DNA of 64,000 bases from assembly GCF_002368395.1 (NCBI RefSeq), contig NZ_AP018254.1, positions 4,340,001 to 4,404,000 on the forward strand. Direction: 5' to 3'. The position numbers were made by a program, and so were the translations under genes. Of the stretch, positions 35,356 to 46,041 are shown in pieces; within the stretch, counting starts at the first letter, position 1; each line of letters starts with the position of its first letter. Source of the stretch: Calothrix sp. NIES-3974 (GTDB taxonomy: Bacteria > Cyanobacteriota > Cyanobacteriia > Cyanobacteriales > Nostocaceae). Below the pieces are notes generated by a model. That model had not been told where the DNA came from. It searched no databases and saw only the letters and a program-made list of their open reading frames with translations.

Positions 35356-35650
35356 AGTATGAAAACCTCTTGTGATTTATCTTGATTTTCTATATTTCAC
35401 ACCAGTCTATCTGATGATTATTTTCCATTTCAAAATATAGTTACAAAGTGAAATAGAAAGGAGTGTTTATTGTTAAATAATGCAAAGTTTATTTGCAAAA
35501 AATATCTGGAACTCATTCATTGACGATGGGATTTTGCCCCTATAAATCTGCTCGACGTTCTCAAAGTGTATTAGAATCAGACATTTGAGCGACAATATCC
35601 AAGTTAAGCGCAGATAGATAACTAACAACCTAACATCGGAAATTAATCAT
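35356..35650. other. Divergent gap before gatA
   Basis: A/T-rich, with no repeat or RNA gene recognised. It presumably holds the gatA promoter. Confidence 0.3.
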
Positions 35651-37117
35651 ATGGCATCCATCCGCGAATTACACGCACAGTTAGTCAAAAAAGAACGTTC
35701 AGCAGTGGAAATCACCGAGGAAACCCTGGAGCGAATTCAAGCCGTTGAACCCAAGGTACGTAGTTTTTTACATGTCACAGCAGAAAAAGCTCTGGAGCAG
35801 GCACAGGCTGTAGATCGGAAAATAGCTGCTGGGGAAGAAATTGGTCTGTTGGCTGGTATCCCCATTGGTATCAAGGATAATATGTGTACCCAAGGTATCC
35901 CCACCACCTGCGCTTCACGTATTCTGCAAAACTTTATTCCCCCCTACGAGTCCAGTGTCACCCAGAAGCTATTTACTGCGGGTGCGGTGATGGTAGGTAA
36001 AACCAATCTGGATGAATTTGCGATGGGTAGTTCCACTGAAACATCAGCTTATCAGGTGACAGCGAATCCCTGGGATATTAGTCGTGTACCGGGTGGTTCC
36101 TCCGGGGGTTCCGCAGCTGCGGTGGCTGCGAATGAATGCGTGATTTCCCTGGGGTCGGATACGGGGGGTTCAATTCGTTTACCAGCGTCCTTTTGTGGTG
36201 TGGTGGGGATGAAACCGACCTATGGATTGGTATCCCGCTACGGTTTAGTCGCTTATGCTTCTTCCCTTGACCAAATTGGTCCATTTGCACGCAGTGTGGA
36301 AGATGCGGCAATTTTACTAGGTGCGATCGCTGGGTACGACCCCAAGGATTCAACTAGCCTCAAGGTAGAAGTGCCTGATTATACAGCTAGTCTGAAGCCA
36401 GAGTTAGCCAGTGGTGGTAAAAACGGTAAAATCCGGATTGGGATTATTAAAGAAACCTTTGTCGAAGGGTTAAACGGGGAGGTGGAACAAGCGGTCACCG
36501 CAGCTTTAGAACAACTCAAAGCCTTGGGAGCAGAAATAGTTGAAGTTTCCTGTCCCCGTTTTGGTTATGGATTAGCCAGCTATTATATTATTGCCCCTTC
36601 GGAAGCATCGGCAAATTTAGCCCGCTATGATGGTGTCAAGTACGGCTACCGCAGCAAAGACGCAGATAATCTATTGTCGATGTATACCCAAACCCGTGCT
36701 GAAGGTTTTGGTTCCGAGGTCAAGCGCCGGATTATGATTGGTACATACGCCTTATCTGCGGGTTACTATGATGCCTATTATTTAAAAGCTCAAAAAGTCC
36801 GGACGTTGATTAAACAAGATTTTGAAAATGCGTTTGCTCAAGTGGATGTATTAGCGTCACCCGTTGCACCGACGACAGCGTTTAAAACCGGAGAAAAAAC
36901 CACCGATCCGTTGAGTATGTATTTAACGGACTTGATGACCATTCCCGTTAACTTGGCTGGACTTCCCGGTATTAGCGTTCCCTGTGGTTTCGACTCACAG
37001 GGAATGCCAATTGGTTTGCAATTAATAGGCGATGTTCTGCGGGAAGACCAGCTATTTCAAGTCGCCTATGCCTACGAACAATCCACTAATTGGCATAAAA
37101 AAACACCATCACTGTAG
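35651..37117 (+). CDS. gatA: Asp-tRNA(Asn)/Glu-tRNA(Gln) amidotransferase subunit A
   Basis: The amidase subunit of GatCAB, which frees ammonia from glutamine to convert mischarged Glu-tRNA(Gln) or Asp-tRNA(Asn). The 488 residues contain the amidase-signature triad Lys75 (GIPIGIKDN), Ser150 (PGGSSGGS) and Ser174 ([12 protein letters not shown]), with the same spacing as in characterised GatA. The [11 protein letters not shown] and QIGPFARS segments are also typical. gatB and gatC are not in the window, as is usual for cyanobacteria, where the subunits are scattered. Confidence 0.97.
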   Translation: MASIRELHAQLVKKERSAVEITEETLERIQAVEPKVRSFLHVTAEKALEQAQAVDRKIAAGEEIGLLAGIPIGIKDNMCTQGIPTTCASRILQNFIPPYESSVTQKLFTAGAVMVGKTNLDEFAMGSSTETSAYQVTANPWDISRVPGGSSGGSAAAVAANECVISLGSDTGGSIRLPASFCGVVGMKPTYGLVSRYGLVAYASSLDQIGPFARSVEDAAILLGAIAGYDPKDSTSLKVEVPDYTASLKPELASGGKNGKIRIGIIKETFVEGLNGEVEQAVTAALEQLKALGAEIVEVSCPRFGYGLASYYIIAPSEASANLARYDGVKYGYRSKDADNLLSMYTQTRAEGFGSEVKRRIMIGTYALSAGYYDAYYLKAQKVRTLIKQDFENAFAQVDVLASPVAPTTAFKTGEKTTDPLSMYLTDLMTIPVNLAGLPGISVPCGFDSQGMPIGLQLIGDVLREDQLFQVAYAYEQSTNWHKKTPSL

Positions 37118-37445
37118 TTAAGGGAATGGGGAATGGGGAATAATGTAGACCCATAAGCGGATCGACCCTAGGGTGTAGGAAAAAACCCCTTTCACTGGTT
37201 CTGGTGTCGGTAGTGGTCTGTCTCATTAATTTTGGTGAGTAAAGAAAGGCACGTAGTAGCACTAGTTTACGACAACCCTGCGGGTATAGCGCCTTTATCA
37301 TCAAGCTTTTTCGCGGCTAAAGCCACTACTGCGAACTCCTCAGAACCTATGGGATAGAGCAGTATTTGATGGATAAAAAATAAAGTACGTAGTTGTGTAA
37401 AGAGCGCTTTTCCACTGACCTGTATTTCAAGGATAAACCAGTAGG
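37118..37445. other. Convergent gap with repeat fragments
   Basis: Contains a GGAATGGGG run right after gatA, a TTTCACTGGTTCTGGTGTCGG fragment shared with 13080-13100 and 51150, and a stretch ending TGTAAAGAGCGCTTTT that recalls one near 25140. No gene is seen. Confidence 0.4.
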
Positions 37446-38354
37446 CTATTCTCCTGTTCCGGAAGAAGATTCCTGGGGTGGGGTTGCTTCAAACCTTTTA
37501 CGACTAACTGCATACTTTGCACCCATCGGTTCGGGGGGTTGGCCATTCTGACTGACTAAAACTCCTCCCGCGTTTCCCGATTCAACGGTAATGAATTGAC
37601 TTCCACTCCAAGTTTTGACTTCTCCAGGTTTTAATGTGCCTTCAAATTCTGTTTTGCCGTCAACTTTGACGCGAACCCAAGCTTCTTCTTGAATATCCAA
37701 TTGAATTTTGACCGCATCGGAGACAATTGGGGTTGTTGTTGGTGTTGCTGTCGGAGTTGGTGTGGGATTCGAGATTAATTCCGGAGTTGAGGTTGCAACT
37801 GGGGTGGATATTGGGTTTCCAGCAGGTGTGGGGGATACCTGGACTTCCGGTGTGGTTTCTGGTTTTGTGGGGGTTGGTAGGCTTTGAGGTTGAGAATTAG
37901 GTTGATTTTTGACAGGTTTAGAAACGTTGTTAGCAGTTGATTCCCGAACTGATGGGGGTTTAAGGATATAGAAAAGTCCAACTGAGGCGGCCACTACTAA
38001 GGTAATAAATACAACATAGGGAGTCACTAGGGATAGGGAAATACCTGTTTTGCTATCCTGTTGTGATAACTTAACTGGTTCCGGTGGAGGTAAACAAGCT
38101 TCGGCAAACTCCGCAGCCAACTCTTTTCCGTTTAAGCCAACGGCATCACCAAAACGACGGATAAACCCTTGTACGTAGACTGCTTCTGGCAAATTTTCTG
38201 CCTGTCCTGTTTCCAATGCTTGTAGGGCTGCCATCGGTACCAAAGTAGTCATTGCAACTTCTTCTAGACTTAAAGATTTTTCAATGCGAGCTTGTTTTAA
38301 ATACCCCGATATTGTTTTAAACTTATCCTCTTGAACCTCATTCAACAGCTTCAC
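37446..38354 (-). CDS. RodZ-like protein: HTH, membrane helix, DUF4115
   Basis: A 302-residue bitopic membrane protein of the RodZ type, which links the MreB cytoskeleton to cell-wall synthesis in rods. Order: a cytosolic Xre-like helix-turn-helix (about 12-80; YLKQARIEKSLSLEEVAMTT, VQGFIRRFGDAVGLN), one membrane helix (about 108-130), a Pro/Thr-rich linker (about 140-215) and a C-terminal DUF4115 beta domain (AVKIQLDIQEEAWVRVKVDG, KPGEVKTWSGSQFITVESGN). A second HTH/membrane protein faces away from it 955 bases to the right. Whether it acts in cell shape or as a sensor is not shown. Confidence 0.85.
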   Translation of the reverse strand: MKLLNEVQEDKFKTISGYLKQARIEKSLSLEEVAMTTLVPMAALQALETGQAENLPEAVYVQGFIRRFGDAVGLNGKELAAEFAEACLPPPEPVKLSQQDSKTGISLSLVTPYVVFITLVVAASVGLFYILKPPSVRESTANNVSKPVKNQPNSQPQSLPTPTKPETTPEVQVSPTPAGNPISTPVATSTPELISNPTPTPTATPTTTPIVSDAVKIQLDIQEEAWVRVKVDGKTEFEGTLKPGEVKTWSGSQFITVESGNAGGVLVSQNGQPPEPMGAKYAVSRKRFEATPPQESSSGTGE

Positions 38355-39309
38355 TTTCTTCTCCTAATTCTCGCCTAATCTCTATCAAATAAATTGTGGG
38401 TGTTACGGTTAAATACGGGTTATTTTGTCTGAAAATTAACTTTTGCTTGTCAGTAATGTTATCTTAATCGGCAATAATTGCTCTACCCTATTAGGCTACC
38501 AAAATTTGGCTTTTTCTCCCCATGTAAGAGAATTTTTTTCTGAACAAGTATATTGGTTGTAAGTGGGGAGTAGGGAGTAGGGGGTGGGAAACGGGTGGAG
38601 GGTAGGTATTTAGGTGTAAAGTGCCAAGATAAAGTTACATGTTTGGTTGTGTTAAACCTCTATGGGAAACTATAGGGGCTGAAGTATAGGTAGGACATTT
38701 ACTAATTAGTTAATGTTTGTGGGGAAGAAGTTCCAATTCTATTCCCTGTTCCCTGTGATGAAACTAATTGGAACAGTTTGTAGCTTTGATGAGTCTATGT
38801 GATCTTGACAGGTAAGTAAGAGGAAAAATAGTAACTTGGATGTACCCATCTATGGGTAGAAGCGGGATTTTGCTTTCATCACCAAGAAGGTTGATAACCC
38901 TGATTACGGTTAATACCGAAAGTTGATCGGCTTGAGGGTCATAAAATCAGCGATCGCGATCGCTTTCTTTTGCAAATCAATTAGGACTTACACCCTAGTT
39001 ACTAAAAAACCAAGACCCTAAATATCTTGGATGTGCGTCAGTTATGTAATTTATATTTTTTCTCTTTCCCTCCCAACTCCGGTCTGGGAATATCTTTACA
39101 CGCATAAACACTGATTTTTCAGATAAAAAAAGTATCCGTACAACAGGATAAACATATATGGAAATATCAGCAAAAACTGTGATTTATGTTTGCAAATAGC
39201 TATAAAAATAATACCAAAACAGTCCGGAACAAACTATAGGTAAACGAAGAATTTACACAGGTGGTACTTCCCCTTTTCCATACATCGCATTTTAGAAACT
39301 GAGGATAAT
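38355..39309. other. Long divergent gap between two HTH membrane proteins
   Basis: GGGAGTAGGG-type heptads at about 38560-38590 and overlapping HIP1 sites at 38950-38963 are the only recognisable items. No gene or RNA is supported. Confidence 0.45.
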
Positions 39310-40374
39310 ATGAAACCCGTGTACTCACTGATTCTTCCGGACAACTCGACCTTAGAAATTTCCCATGACGAACTGCGATCGCTTTTAGGTGAAATCGAAA
39401 ACGAATTGCATCGCAGTAAAGTTTATCGTCGAGCAATGGCAATCTTACAAAAGATGCTGGGTGATTCCACAGAACAAGCTAAACAACTATTTAAAGTTGT
39501 CGGACGTGAAGCAATTGGGTTAACCTTTCAGCGTTTTGTCCAACATCCAGGGAGAAGCAGTGAACATACTAGCGCTCCCACCATTGGGGAAGTCAAATCT
39601 ACTAATACCGACACTCAAGAAGTTAGTGAGGTGAGTAAAACCAATTCCCCCAATCAAAGTGATTTAAGTGATTGTTTGACTAGTCCCAAATTCCAAACGA
39701 TAAATCCCCTCACCAATCCAGTTAATCACGAGCCTATCCCAGCAGAACCACAAAAATCATCCCCATTACAATGGTTTAAAACCACCAAAAAACCATCTAA
39801 AGCCGAACTCGAACAACAAGCTGCGATCGCACGTAGCGAAAGTTTACGCAATATCGGTAAACAACTGCAAGCAGCACGGGAATCCCAAGGTTTGAGCTTC
39901 AACCAATTACAGGTTTATACCCATATCCCGATTCACCAAATGGAAGCAATTGAAAAGGGTGACTGGGACAAATTACCCGAAGAAGTGTTTGTCCGAGGAT
40001 TTATTCGCATCATGGGGAACTCCCTAGGACTCAACGGAACCCATTTAGCTGCATCCCTTCCCCATAGCCAACCACAAAATGCGATCGCAGTATTTAATCC
40101 CAACGATAAACCCAGTGGTTTGAATATCGATATCAACCCCATGCATTTATACTTTGGCTACACAGCAGTAGTTGCTAGTGCGGTTGGAGGTTTGTCATTA
40201 GTCTCCCAATATACGGAAGCTCAAAAACTGATTAACCCAGAATTAGATGCATCGAAAGCACCCACCCTCAAGCAATCCATCAAAGATAATCAAACCAATA
40301 CCAAACCAGGACTACAATCAAACAGTCATGGTATCACCGTTGGTAACGATATTTCCCCACCGGAAGCACTATGA
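39310..40374 (+). CDS. RodZ-like HTH protein with a long N-terminal region
   Basis: 354 residues. Residues 1-80 form a separate helical domain (ISHDELRSLLGEIENELHRS, then VVGREAIGLTFQRFV). A Ser/Thr/Asn-rich linker follows, then an HTH (about 176-250; IGKQLQAARESQGLSFNQLQ, FVRGFIRIMGNSLGLNGTHL) close to that of the 37446-38354 protein, and one membrane helix (about 280-298) with a short outside tail of about 55 residues. Unlike a full RodZ it has no DUF4115 domain. Both HTHs share the VFVRGFIR/VYVQGFIRR segment, so they are paralogous. The role is unknown. Confidence 0.75.
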   Translation: MKPVYSLILPDNSTLEISHDELRSLLGEIENELHRSKVYRRAMAILQKMLGDSTEQAKQLFKVVGREAIGLTFQRFVQHPGRSSEHTSAPTIGEVKSTNTDTQEVSEVSKTNSPNQSDLSDCLTSPKFQTINPLTNPVNHEPIPAEPQKSSPLQWFKTTKKPSKAELEQQAAIARSESLRNIGKQLQAARESQGLSFNQLQVYTHIPIHQMEAIEKGDWDKLPEEVFVRGFIRIMGNSLGLNGTHLAASLPHSQPQNAIAVFNPNDKPSGLNIDINPMHLYFGYTAVVASAVGGLSLVSQYTEAQKLINPELDASKAPTLKQSIKDNQTNTKPGLQSNSHGITVGNDISPPEAL

Positions 40375-40392
40375 AACTAGTACTCGACTAGG

Positions 40393-40464
40393 CTAAAACT
40401 ATACCAATTTGCAATCAATAATGCGACAGATTAATTTTGTCACTACGTAGCAATCCTACGTCTG
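40393..40464 (+). repeat. Composite repeat (CCAATTTGCAATCAATAATG block plus GTAGC-core palindrome), diverged
   Basis: ATACCAATTTGCAATCAATA, ATGCGACAGATTAATTTTGT and CTACGTAGCAATCCTACGTCT follow the same order as at 24116-24182 and 47106-47176. The palindrome is shortened. Confidence 0.55.
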
Positions 40465-40534
40465 ATATTGATTATGTGTTGCAAAATTTTGAATCGGTAG
40501 TAGAAGCAATTGAAGCAGGAGAAGAAAAGAAATA
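40465..40534 (+). pseudogene. Possible 3' remnant of a lost gene
   Basis: Directly after the palindrome a frame reads DIDYVLQNFESVVEAIEAG, then EEKK and stop, a plausible C-terminal helix with no start. It may be what is left of a small gene cut off by the repeat. The length is too short for identification. The rest of the gap to 40785 shows no gene. Confidence 0.25.
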
Positions 40535-40785
40535 AGTGTTTCCACCATGAATCTGGCAAAGTTAGTACGATGAAGTATTATGATGATTTTTGCGCAAATG
40601 AACAGATTTTCGATTTTGGATTTTGATGGGAATAGCCTACATTTACTGCTGACATTAGAACCGACAAAAGTGGTTTGTCCCACTCCCCACTCATAAATTA
40701 ATCTAATGTTCCCATTCAAATAACCCAAATCCAAAAATATCTATTTTCAATTAAAATTTGGGGTGAAAGTAATTGTATATATATA

Positions 40786-41187
40786 ATGGCTGATATTGTT
40801 GATATTGCAGTTGGAGCAGGTTCTTTCTCCACCCTAGTACAAGCTGTACAAGCTGCTGGACTAGTTGAAACCCTCAAAAGTCCAGGTCCATTTACAGTAT
40901 TTGCTCCTAACGACGACGCATTTGCAAAATTACCACCTGGTACTATCACTACCCTGGTGCAAAATATTCCTCAGTTAGCGCGAATACTCACCTATCACGT
41001 TGTTCCCGGAAAACTGACACAAGCAGAATTAATCCAACTAGGAACCGTCACCTCCGTTGAAGGTTCCGTCATCCCCATTTATGGTCAAGAACAGTTTGAG
41101 GTCAAAAATGCCACCGTATTAGCTGCTGATATTGAAGCAGATAACGGCATCATCCATGTCATTGATCGGGTAATCTTAATGGGTTGA
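40786..41187 (+). CDS. Fasciclin (FAS1) domain protein
   Basis: A single 133-residue FAS1 domain, a fold used in cell adhesion and matrix proteins. The H1 motif is [17 protein letters not shown] and the H2 motif is [27 protein letters not shown] lies between them. No signal peptide is present; the frame begins [12 protein letters not shown], so this is one of the short leaderless cyanobacterial fasciclins and may be cytosolic. Its function is unknown. Confidence 0.92.
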   Translation: MADIVDIAVGAGSFSTLVQAVQAAGLVETLKSPGPFTVFAPNDDAFAKLPPGTITTLVQNIPQLARILTYHVVPGKLTQAELIQLGTVTSVEGSVIPIYGQEQFEVKNATVLAADIEADNGIIHVIDRVILMG

Positions 41188-41316
41188 GTCTCTCGAACCC
41201 CAAATAAATGTAACAAAATACAAAAAAATCACTCGAAAGGGTTTAGCATTGTTATCGAAGTGTAACAAAAAAGTTACCTAAATTATCATTCAGAAACCAG
41301 GAATTTTCTTGATATA

Positions 41317-41673
41317 ATGCTCAATCTTCAAATAATAGCCGAGTTTTCCCGTGCTAATTGTGTGGGTATTTGTGCTTTTTTAGTTCCCGCAAACCTATTG
41401 GCTGCCATCACAATCATGGTTACTACTTGGTTACGTTTTTCCCTATTACGTATCCTGCCAATTTCCCTGGTTGGATTTCTATTCGCTGCAATTATGATAT
41501 TACATGTTTACACATGGTTTGCAGTGGGAATTGTCATGACACAAACCTATATTCTCCTTGGTTTAGCAGTGACATGCTTAATTGTGAATCTGGTAGCAAT
41601 CATACTGAGTGTGTACTCACCTAGTGTAATCAGCAATCATACTTTACCGTTTCCCTATCGCCCAACTCGCTAG
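41317..41673 (+). CDS. Small polytopic membrane protein, unknown
   Basis: 118 residues with three to four hydrophobic helices (GICAFLVPANLLAAITIMV, LPISLVGFLFAAIMILHVYT, QTYILLGLAVTCLIVNLVA) and a polar C-terminal tail ending PFPYRPTR. The composition and clean frame make a real gene likely. I do not recognise a named family. It is 129 bases downstream of the fasciclin gene on the same strand. Confidence 0.65.
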   Translation: MLNLQIIAEFSRANCVGICAFLVPANLLAAITIMVTTWLRFSLLRILPISLVGFLFAAIMILHVYTWFAVGIVMTQTYILLGLAVTCLIVNLVAIILSVYSPSVISNHTLPFPYRPTR

Positions 41674-41869
41674 CAAGTAACAAATATAACGATAAGCCCT
41701 GTCACTTGCCTTGGTTTATACGGAATTACCAAATCGATAGAGTAAGACTTTTCGTAATTTTCCACCTGACGTTTCCTAGTTTGTTATGTATCTTAAATTA
41801 TATCTTGACTCGGATTTTGGTCAATTCAGTTAATGATAGCATTCAAACAAGCTAGGGGATGTTAATTCA

Positions 41870-42319
41870 GTGGGTCACAGCTTTTTATTAGAACCTGGAC
41901 GCTGGACATTGCAAGGTAATTGGTTAGAGCGTAACGGGATGCCAATTGCAGTTAAAGGCATGACATTAGTCGCTTGGAGCCGAGATAACCTGTTTACAAT
42001 GGCAACCAAGCTAATGTTCCCAGGAAGCGATCGCCAAGAAATTTCCCTGGTCTACAAAGGACGCTTAGATGCTGGAGAACGGCAATATACCTTCCTACTC
42101 CAACATAACCAACTGGGTCAGGTAGAAGGTGAAGGCTGGATTGGCACAGAAACAATTATCCAACGCTACTGGGCATTAAGCGATCGCCAACGTCGTAGTG
42201 GGTTTGAAACTTTACATCGCCTTAACCACGATACTTACCACCTCACCAGTGGTATCCTTACCGGACATTTCCTCTCCAGCACAATGGAAGTTAGTCTAGA
42301 ACGACAACCAAATAAATAA
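41870..42319 (+). CDS. Small soluble protein, unknown, beta-rich
   Basis: 149 residues starting with GTG at 41870. The pattern of strands (SFLLEPGRWTLQGNWLERNG, ISLVYKGRLDAGERQYTFLL, GEGWIGTETIIQRYWAL, TYHLTSGILTGHFLSSTMEV) suggests a small beta-barrel such as a lipocalin-like fold, but that is inference. No membrane segment or signal peptide is present. I do not recognise the family. It stands alone on the plus strand. Confidence 0.7.
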   Translation: MGHSFLLEPGRWTLQGNWLERNGMPIAVKGMTLVAWSRDNLFTMATKLMFPGSDRQEISLVYKGRLDAGERQYTFLLQHNQLGQVEGEGWIGTETIIQRYWALSDRQRRSGFETLHRLNHDTYHLTSGILTGHFLSSTMEVSLERQPNK

Positions 42320-42859
42320 TTCACTACAAGTATTAAAAGTTACACTCAACAACACCATACATACCCATAAATACTTATAAAAAAAAGATTAAAAGTGGGA
42401 AAGATGAAATTAGAGGTTTGAATCAGGAGTAAATTCCCAAATTCGGCGAATATTCTGATGATTAGTCGTGATAATTATTATTAGTGCAGTCAAGCGTAAA
42501 TATACTTACGAGATGAACTAGTAATTTACAAAATAATTTCACGATTACCATTCCGGATTGACGAAACTACAGATTTACGTCATTACCCCGGACTGCTCAC
42601 AAATCCCTAAAACCTGCGGGGAGTAGGATTAGGGGGGAAATCAGCTGATTACTCAAGGTTGATCCCTGACCTGTGAGAAATGCAGGATTACCTAGTTTGC
42701 TCCATTAGCAAATGGGTATCGCTTGTAGTTTTGCCTAACTGTGAAGTTCTATTTTTTGCTCACAAACACCTTCCTTTTCTTTGCTCTCATTCACCATCTC
42801 AACCTTATCCAGTACAAAAATAGCTGGTTTCCGTTTGAAATTTTTGGAGTCACGTATTT
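42320..42859. other. Gap before the Ser/Thr kinase, with one MITE-like element
   Basis: Apart from the element at 42587-42686, the 540 bases show no gene, RNA or further repeat. Confidence 0.5.
42587..42686 (+). repeat. MITE-like element, copy 6
   Basis: A 100-bp copy: left end CCCGGACTGCTCACAAA, right end CTGTGAGAAATGCAGG, interior GGGGAGTAGG and GATTACTCAAGGTTGATCCC. Confidence 0.75.
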
Positions 42860-44428
42860 ATGTCAGACCCCAACATTGGTCGCTTACTCGGCAAACGCTA
42901 TCAACTCCAGGAATTAATTGGTACTGGAGCGATGGGTCGAGTTTATCGTGCTAAAGACATTTTGTTGGGAGGTGTCCCCGTCGCGATTAAATTTCTTTCC
43001 CTATCAATTCAAAACAAAAAAATCCGCCTTCACGAAAGATTCGAGCGAGAAGCCAAAACCTGCGCACTACTAGGACAACGCAGTATTCACATCGTCCGCG
43101 TCATGGATTACGGTGTTGATGAACATCGCACCCCCTATTACGTCATGGAATATCTGGAAGGAAAAAGCCTCAGCCAAATCATTCGTCGTCAAGAAATGAC
43201 CTTGACGCGATTTATCAACATGATACGTCATATTTGTTTAGGCTTACAATGTGCCCATAATGGTATTTCCATCGACAAACAAATTTGTCCAATTATTCAT
43301 CGCGATATCAAACCCAGTAACATGCTGGTGATGAGTGACGCAACATTTGGAGAACTGGTCAAAATACTCGATTTTGGCATTGCCAAACTACTACAATCAA
43401 ATACCGACCAAACTAATTATTATTTGGGAACCCTCGCATACTCATCCCCCGAACAAATGGAGGGAAAAGAACTCGATAACCGTTCCGATATATACAGTTT
43501 GGGGGTAATGATGTTTGAAATGTTAACGGGTAAATTACCATTAGTTGCACCCACCCATTCCTTTGGTGCTTGGTATAAAGCCCACCATTACCAAACTCCA
43601 CGCTCTTTTGCAGAAATTGATTGTGCGCTTGATTTACCCCAAGAACTGGAACAATTGGTGATGCAGTGCTTAGAAAAAGAACCTCAAGCACGTCCCCAAA
43701 ATATTAATGAAATCCTCACAGCCATCGGCAATATCGAAACAAGCTTAGAAACACCTCGCACCACCCAAACACCTTCACCGATTGACGACACTCAACAACC
43801 CACCGTGATTGGTGCTGTCACCCATCAATCAAAACAATCCGAGTCAGTCCTTCCTACCACTGTTTCTGCTGACGACATTTTTAAACAAGTCTCATGGCCA
43901 AAAAATAAACCAATTGCTGATATTGTTTTTCCCCACCCAATCCAAATCAATGGTGAAAAAATACCAGCTCTGTGGATGATGCTACCGCAAGTAGAAATCA
44001 ATAAACGCCTCGTTTGTACCCGTTACAACCAATTTCTGTTTATTACTGCTCCCCATCCAATGATACTATGGATTACGGTCATTTTTAACCGTAAGCACGG
44101 TGCAAAATGGCTTCCCTACTACATTGACCTCAAAACTAAAACCGGACCAGAACTAATTAGCCAACTTTGCCAAAGTGGTTACTATCGAATTCTCCTCTTT
44201 TCCCGTGAACAACCCCACAGCCCAAATCATATCCTTACCTCAACAATTGCATCCGTCCAATGTCAGCGCTTGCAGTCATGGTTAGAAATGAGCCAAACCC
44301 TACCCGCATCTAGCGAGTCGATGCTGAGTAAAACCCTACTTAAAAATGAATACCACAAGATTAAACCGCAAATTCTCGCTAAATTGGCAGCAATTAAAAC
44401 CGACTCCCCCTTTGATTTGTCTGCTTGA
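42860..44428 (+). CDS. Serine/threonine protein kinase (Hanks type)
   Basis: 522 residues. The N-terminal kinase domain (14-290) is complete: glycine loop GTGAMGRVYRA (21-31), Lys44 in VAIKFL, catalytic Asp149 and Asn154 (HRDIKPSN), Mg-binding Asp171 (DFGIAK) and GTLAYSSPEQ in the activation segment. It should therefore be active. A Thr/Ser/Pro-rich linker (about 295-335) leads to a C-terminal domain (about 340-522) that I cannot name, with no membrane helix. That domain probably senses or binds a partner. nblA lies 690 bases further on, on the other strand. Confidence 0.93.
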   Translation: MSDPNIGRLLGKRYQLQELIGTGAMGRVYRAKDILLGGVPVAIKFLSLSIQNKKIRLHERFEREAKTCALLGQRSIHIVRVMDYGVDEHRTPYYVMEYLEGKSLSQIIRRQEMTLTRFINMIRHICLGLQCAHNGISIDKQICPIIHRDIKPSNMLVMSDATFGELVKILDFGIAKLLQSNTDQTNYYLGTLAYSSPEQMEGKELDNRSDIYSLGVMMFEMLTGKLPLVAPTHSFGAWYKAHHYQTPRSFAEIDCALDLPQELEQLVMQCLEKEPQARPQNINEILTAIGNIETSLETPRTTQTPSPIDDTQQPTVIGAVTHQSKQSESVLPTTVSADDIFKQVSWPKNKPIADIVFPHPIQINGEKIPALWMMLPQVEINKRLVCTRYNQFLFITAPHPMILWITVIFNRKHGAKWLPYYIDLKTKTGPELISQLCQSGYYRILLFSREQPHSPNHILTSTIASVQCQRLQSWLEMSQTLPASSESMLSKTLLKNEYHKIKPQILAKLAAIKTDSPFDLSA

Positions 44429-45115
44429 AGGATTTGATTAACTAATTGTTAAGTTTTCCATACTGGGGGTTGTAAAATTCAATCTGAATAAATATAAATA
44501 TAAATGGTGGTAATTAAACCAGATTTAAGTAAAAACTACGCAAACTACGTCGATTAGCAACTGTAAAGCTAAAATTTCCATGACAACGAGCCAGCTTTAT
44601 GTGGCTGCCGGCTGTTTTGGTCTAATTTTAGGATTTATGATCTAGTCGTTGGAATCAGTTCTATCCAAAGTTTTTTTGACTGCCACGGCGTTTACTGAGT
44701 GACTGTTACAGTCTCAAGAGTTAGGTATGGTTTTTTGTTTGTCGGGGAATTGGGAACGAGCAAAACACCTAGCTGACTAGTTAATTGTGAATGGGCATTT
44801 TCCAAGCTGGGTATGGGTTGACATCTTAAAGCCAGTGATTTGGAATTAGACCGCAAGAAATACAGAAATACAGATGTACTATCCTGCCGATTGCCATATC
44901 CACCGATGACTGGAAAGAGGTAAGTTGTTTTGTGTTGATTATAATTAGGCGAACAAAAACCAGCTTTTGCCTATTACTGCTTGTGAATTGTTTCAGTCAT
45001 CTATAAAGTTGACGCCCCAACATCCCCAGCTTTTTTCCTGCCCTATGTGGAACCAAGCAAGAGAAGGAGGTCGCCTACCCTGCGACTAAAATTTCGGTTT
45101 GGTAGAGATTAGAAT
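44429..45115. other. Gap between the kinase and nblA
   Basis: No firm gene. A 21-codon frame at 44580-44645 (MTTSQLYVAAGCFGLILGFMI split after residue 20) would make a single hydrophobic helix but has no ribosome-binding site. No repeat family was recognised. Confidence 0.35.
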
Positions 45116-45310
45116 TTATAAGGATGTTCCGGTATCTAATCCCCACTGATGCTTGAGCAGTTCTTTGTAGGTTGCTTCGCGGACAACCATTTGCTCATAG
45201 AGCTTGATTAAAAAATCCTGGGCTTGTTCGTGGCTCATTTGTTCTACTTGGGTTGCAAATGAGCGGATGTTGAACTGTTGCTCAAGGGTTAATTCGACTG
45301 GATAGTTCAT
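45116..45310 (-). CDS. nblA: Phycobilisome degradation adaptor NblA
   Basis: A 64-residue adaptor that brings phycobilisome subunits to the Clp protease during nutrient starvation. It shows the full family pattern: LTLEQQFNIRSFATQVEQMS (residues 8-27), then HEQAQDFLIKLYEQMVVREA and YKELLKHQWGL. The length is typical. It has its own 5' region on the right (45311 on). Induction by nitrogen limitation is known for nblA genes, but no perfect NtcA site (GTA-N8-TAC) was seen nearby. Confidence 0.96.
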   Translation of the reverse strand: MNYPVELTLEQQFNIRSFATQVEQMSHEQAQDFLIKLYEQMVVREATYKELLKHQWGLDTGTSL

Positions 45311-46041
45311 AGTTTTGTTTTACTCCAATAAATAGAAGATCGAGATTCAAGCGAAGGAATCACAGTTTACTACTTAACAGAAATGAGATCAAAGGGACAT
45401 GTTCGGCAAAACGTGTCTCTATTTTATTTTTTCATCTCTGTTATTAAGAAAGATAACAATTGTTGGACAAAATGCCCACCCTTGTATCCGAAGAGAGGGT
45501 ATATATATTCTATCCACTACTATATGCTATAATTACTAGCCTAAGTTAGCTCTTTTCGGAAAGAGTAATTATTTATCTTCCTTTTGATAGATGTTACGGA
45601 AACGTTTTGAGTATCTAGAGAATAGGAATCAGACGAAACCGTAGTTAGGGTGCATTGTACGAGTATGTATCCCCAAAGTACAAGACAAGAATTTACGAAA
45701 CAGAATAATTGCGATTAAAGTAACCTTCGCAGCGATTGTGCCACGGAAGCTAATGTATATGTATCAAGTTGTAAAGAGTAAAAAAGCTCAGAATGAACAA
45801 AAAACATAACTAGGGTCTGCGGTAAAAGTCTTTTCGTGAGGGTAGGGAGTAGGGATTAGGGATTAGTTTGAACTCAATAATTCCAATTTTCACATGGTTG
45901 AAAAAATTTACAGATGCCAGGTTTTTGGACTTCTATGCACCTGTTTGCAGCCTTCAAAGCTTAACAAGATATAGAGAATATAGAGACGCGATATATCGCA
46001 TCGCGTCCATAGCGTCTTTACTATTTTTTCGCAAGCCCTAC
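45311..46041. other. Region upstream of nblA and downstream of the stomatin gene
   Basis: A hairpin GGGACATGTTCGGCAAAACGTGTCTC (45394-45420, imperfect) and a CTCTTTTCGGAAAGAG hairpin (about 45551-45566) are the main structures. GGGAGTAGGGATTAGGG heptads (about 45845) and a GAGACGCGATATATCGC-type palindrome (about 45983-46012) follow. The nblA promoter should lie in the first part. No gene is supported. Confidence 0.45.

Noticed and set aside
44580-44645. 21-residue hydrophobic peptide
   Set aside because: It resembles photosynthetic mini-subunits in size only; there is no ribosome-binding site and no family match.
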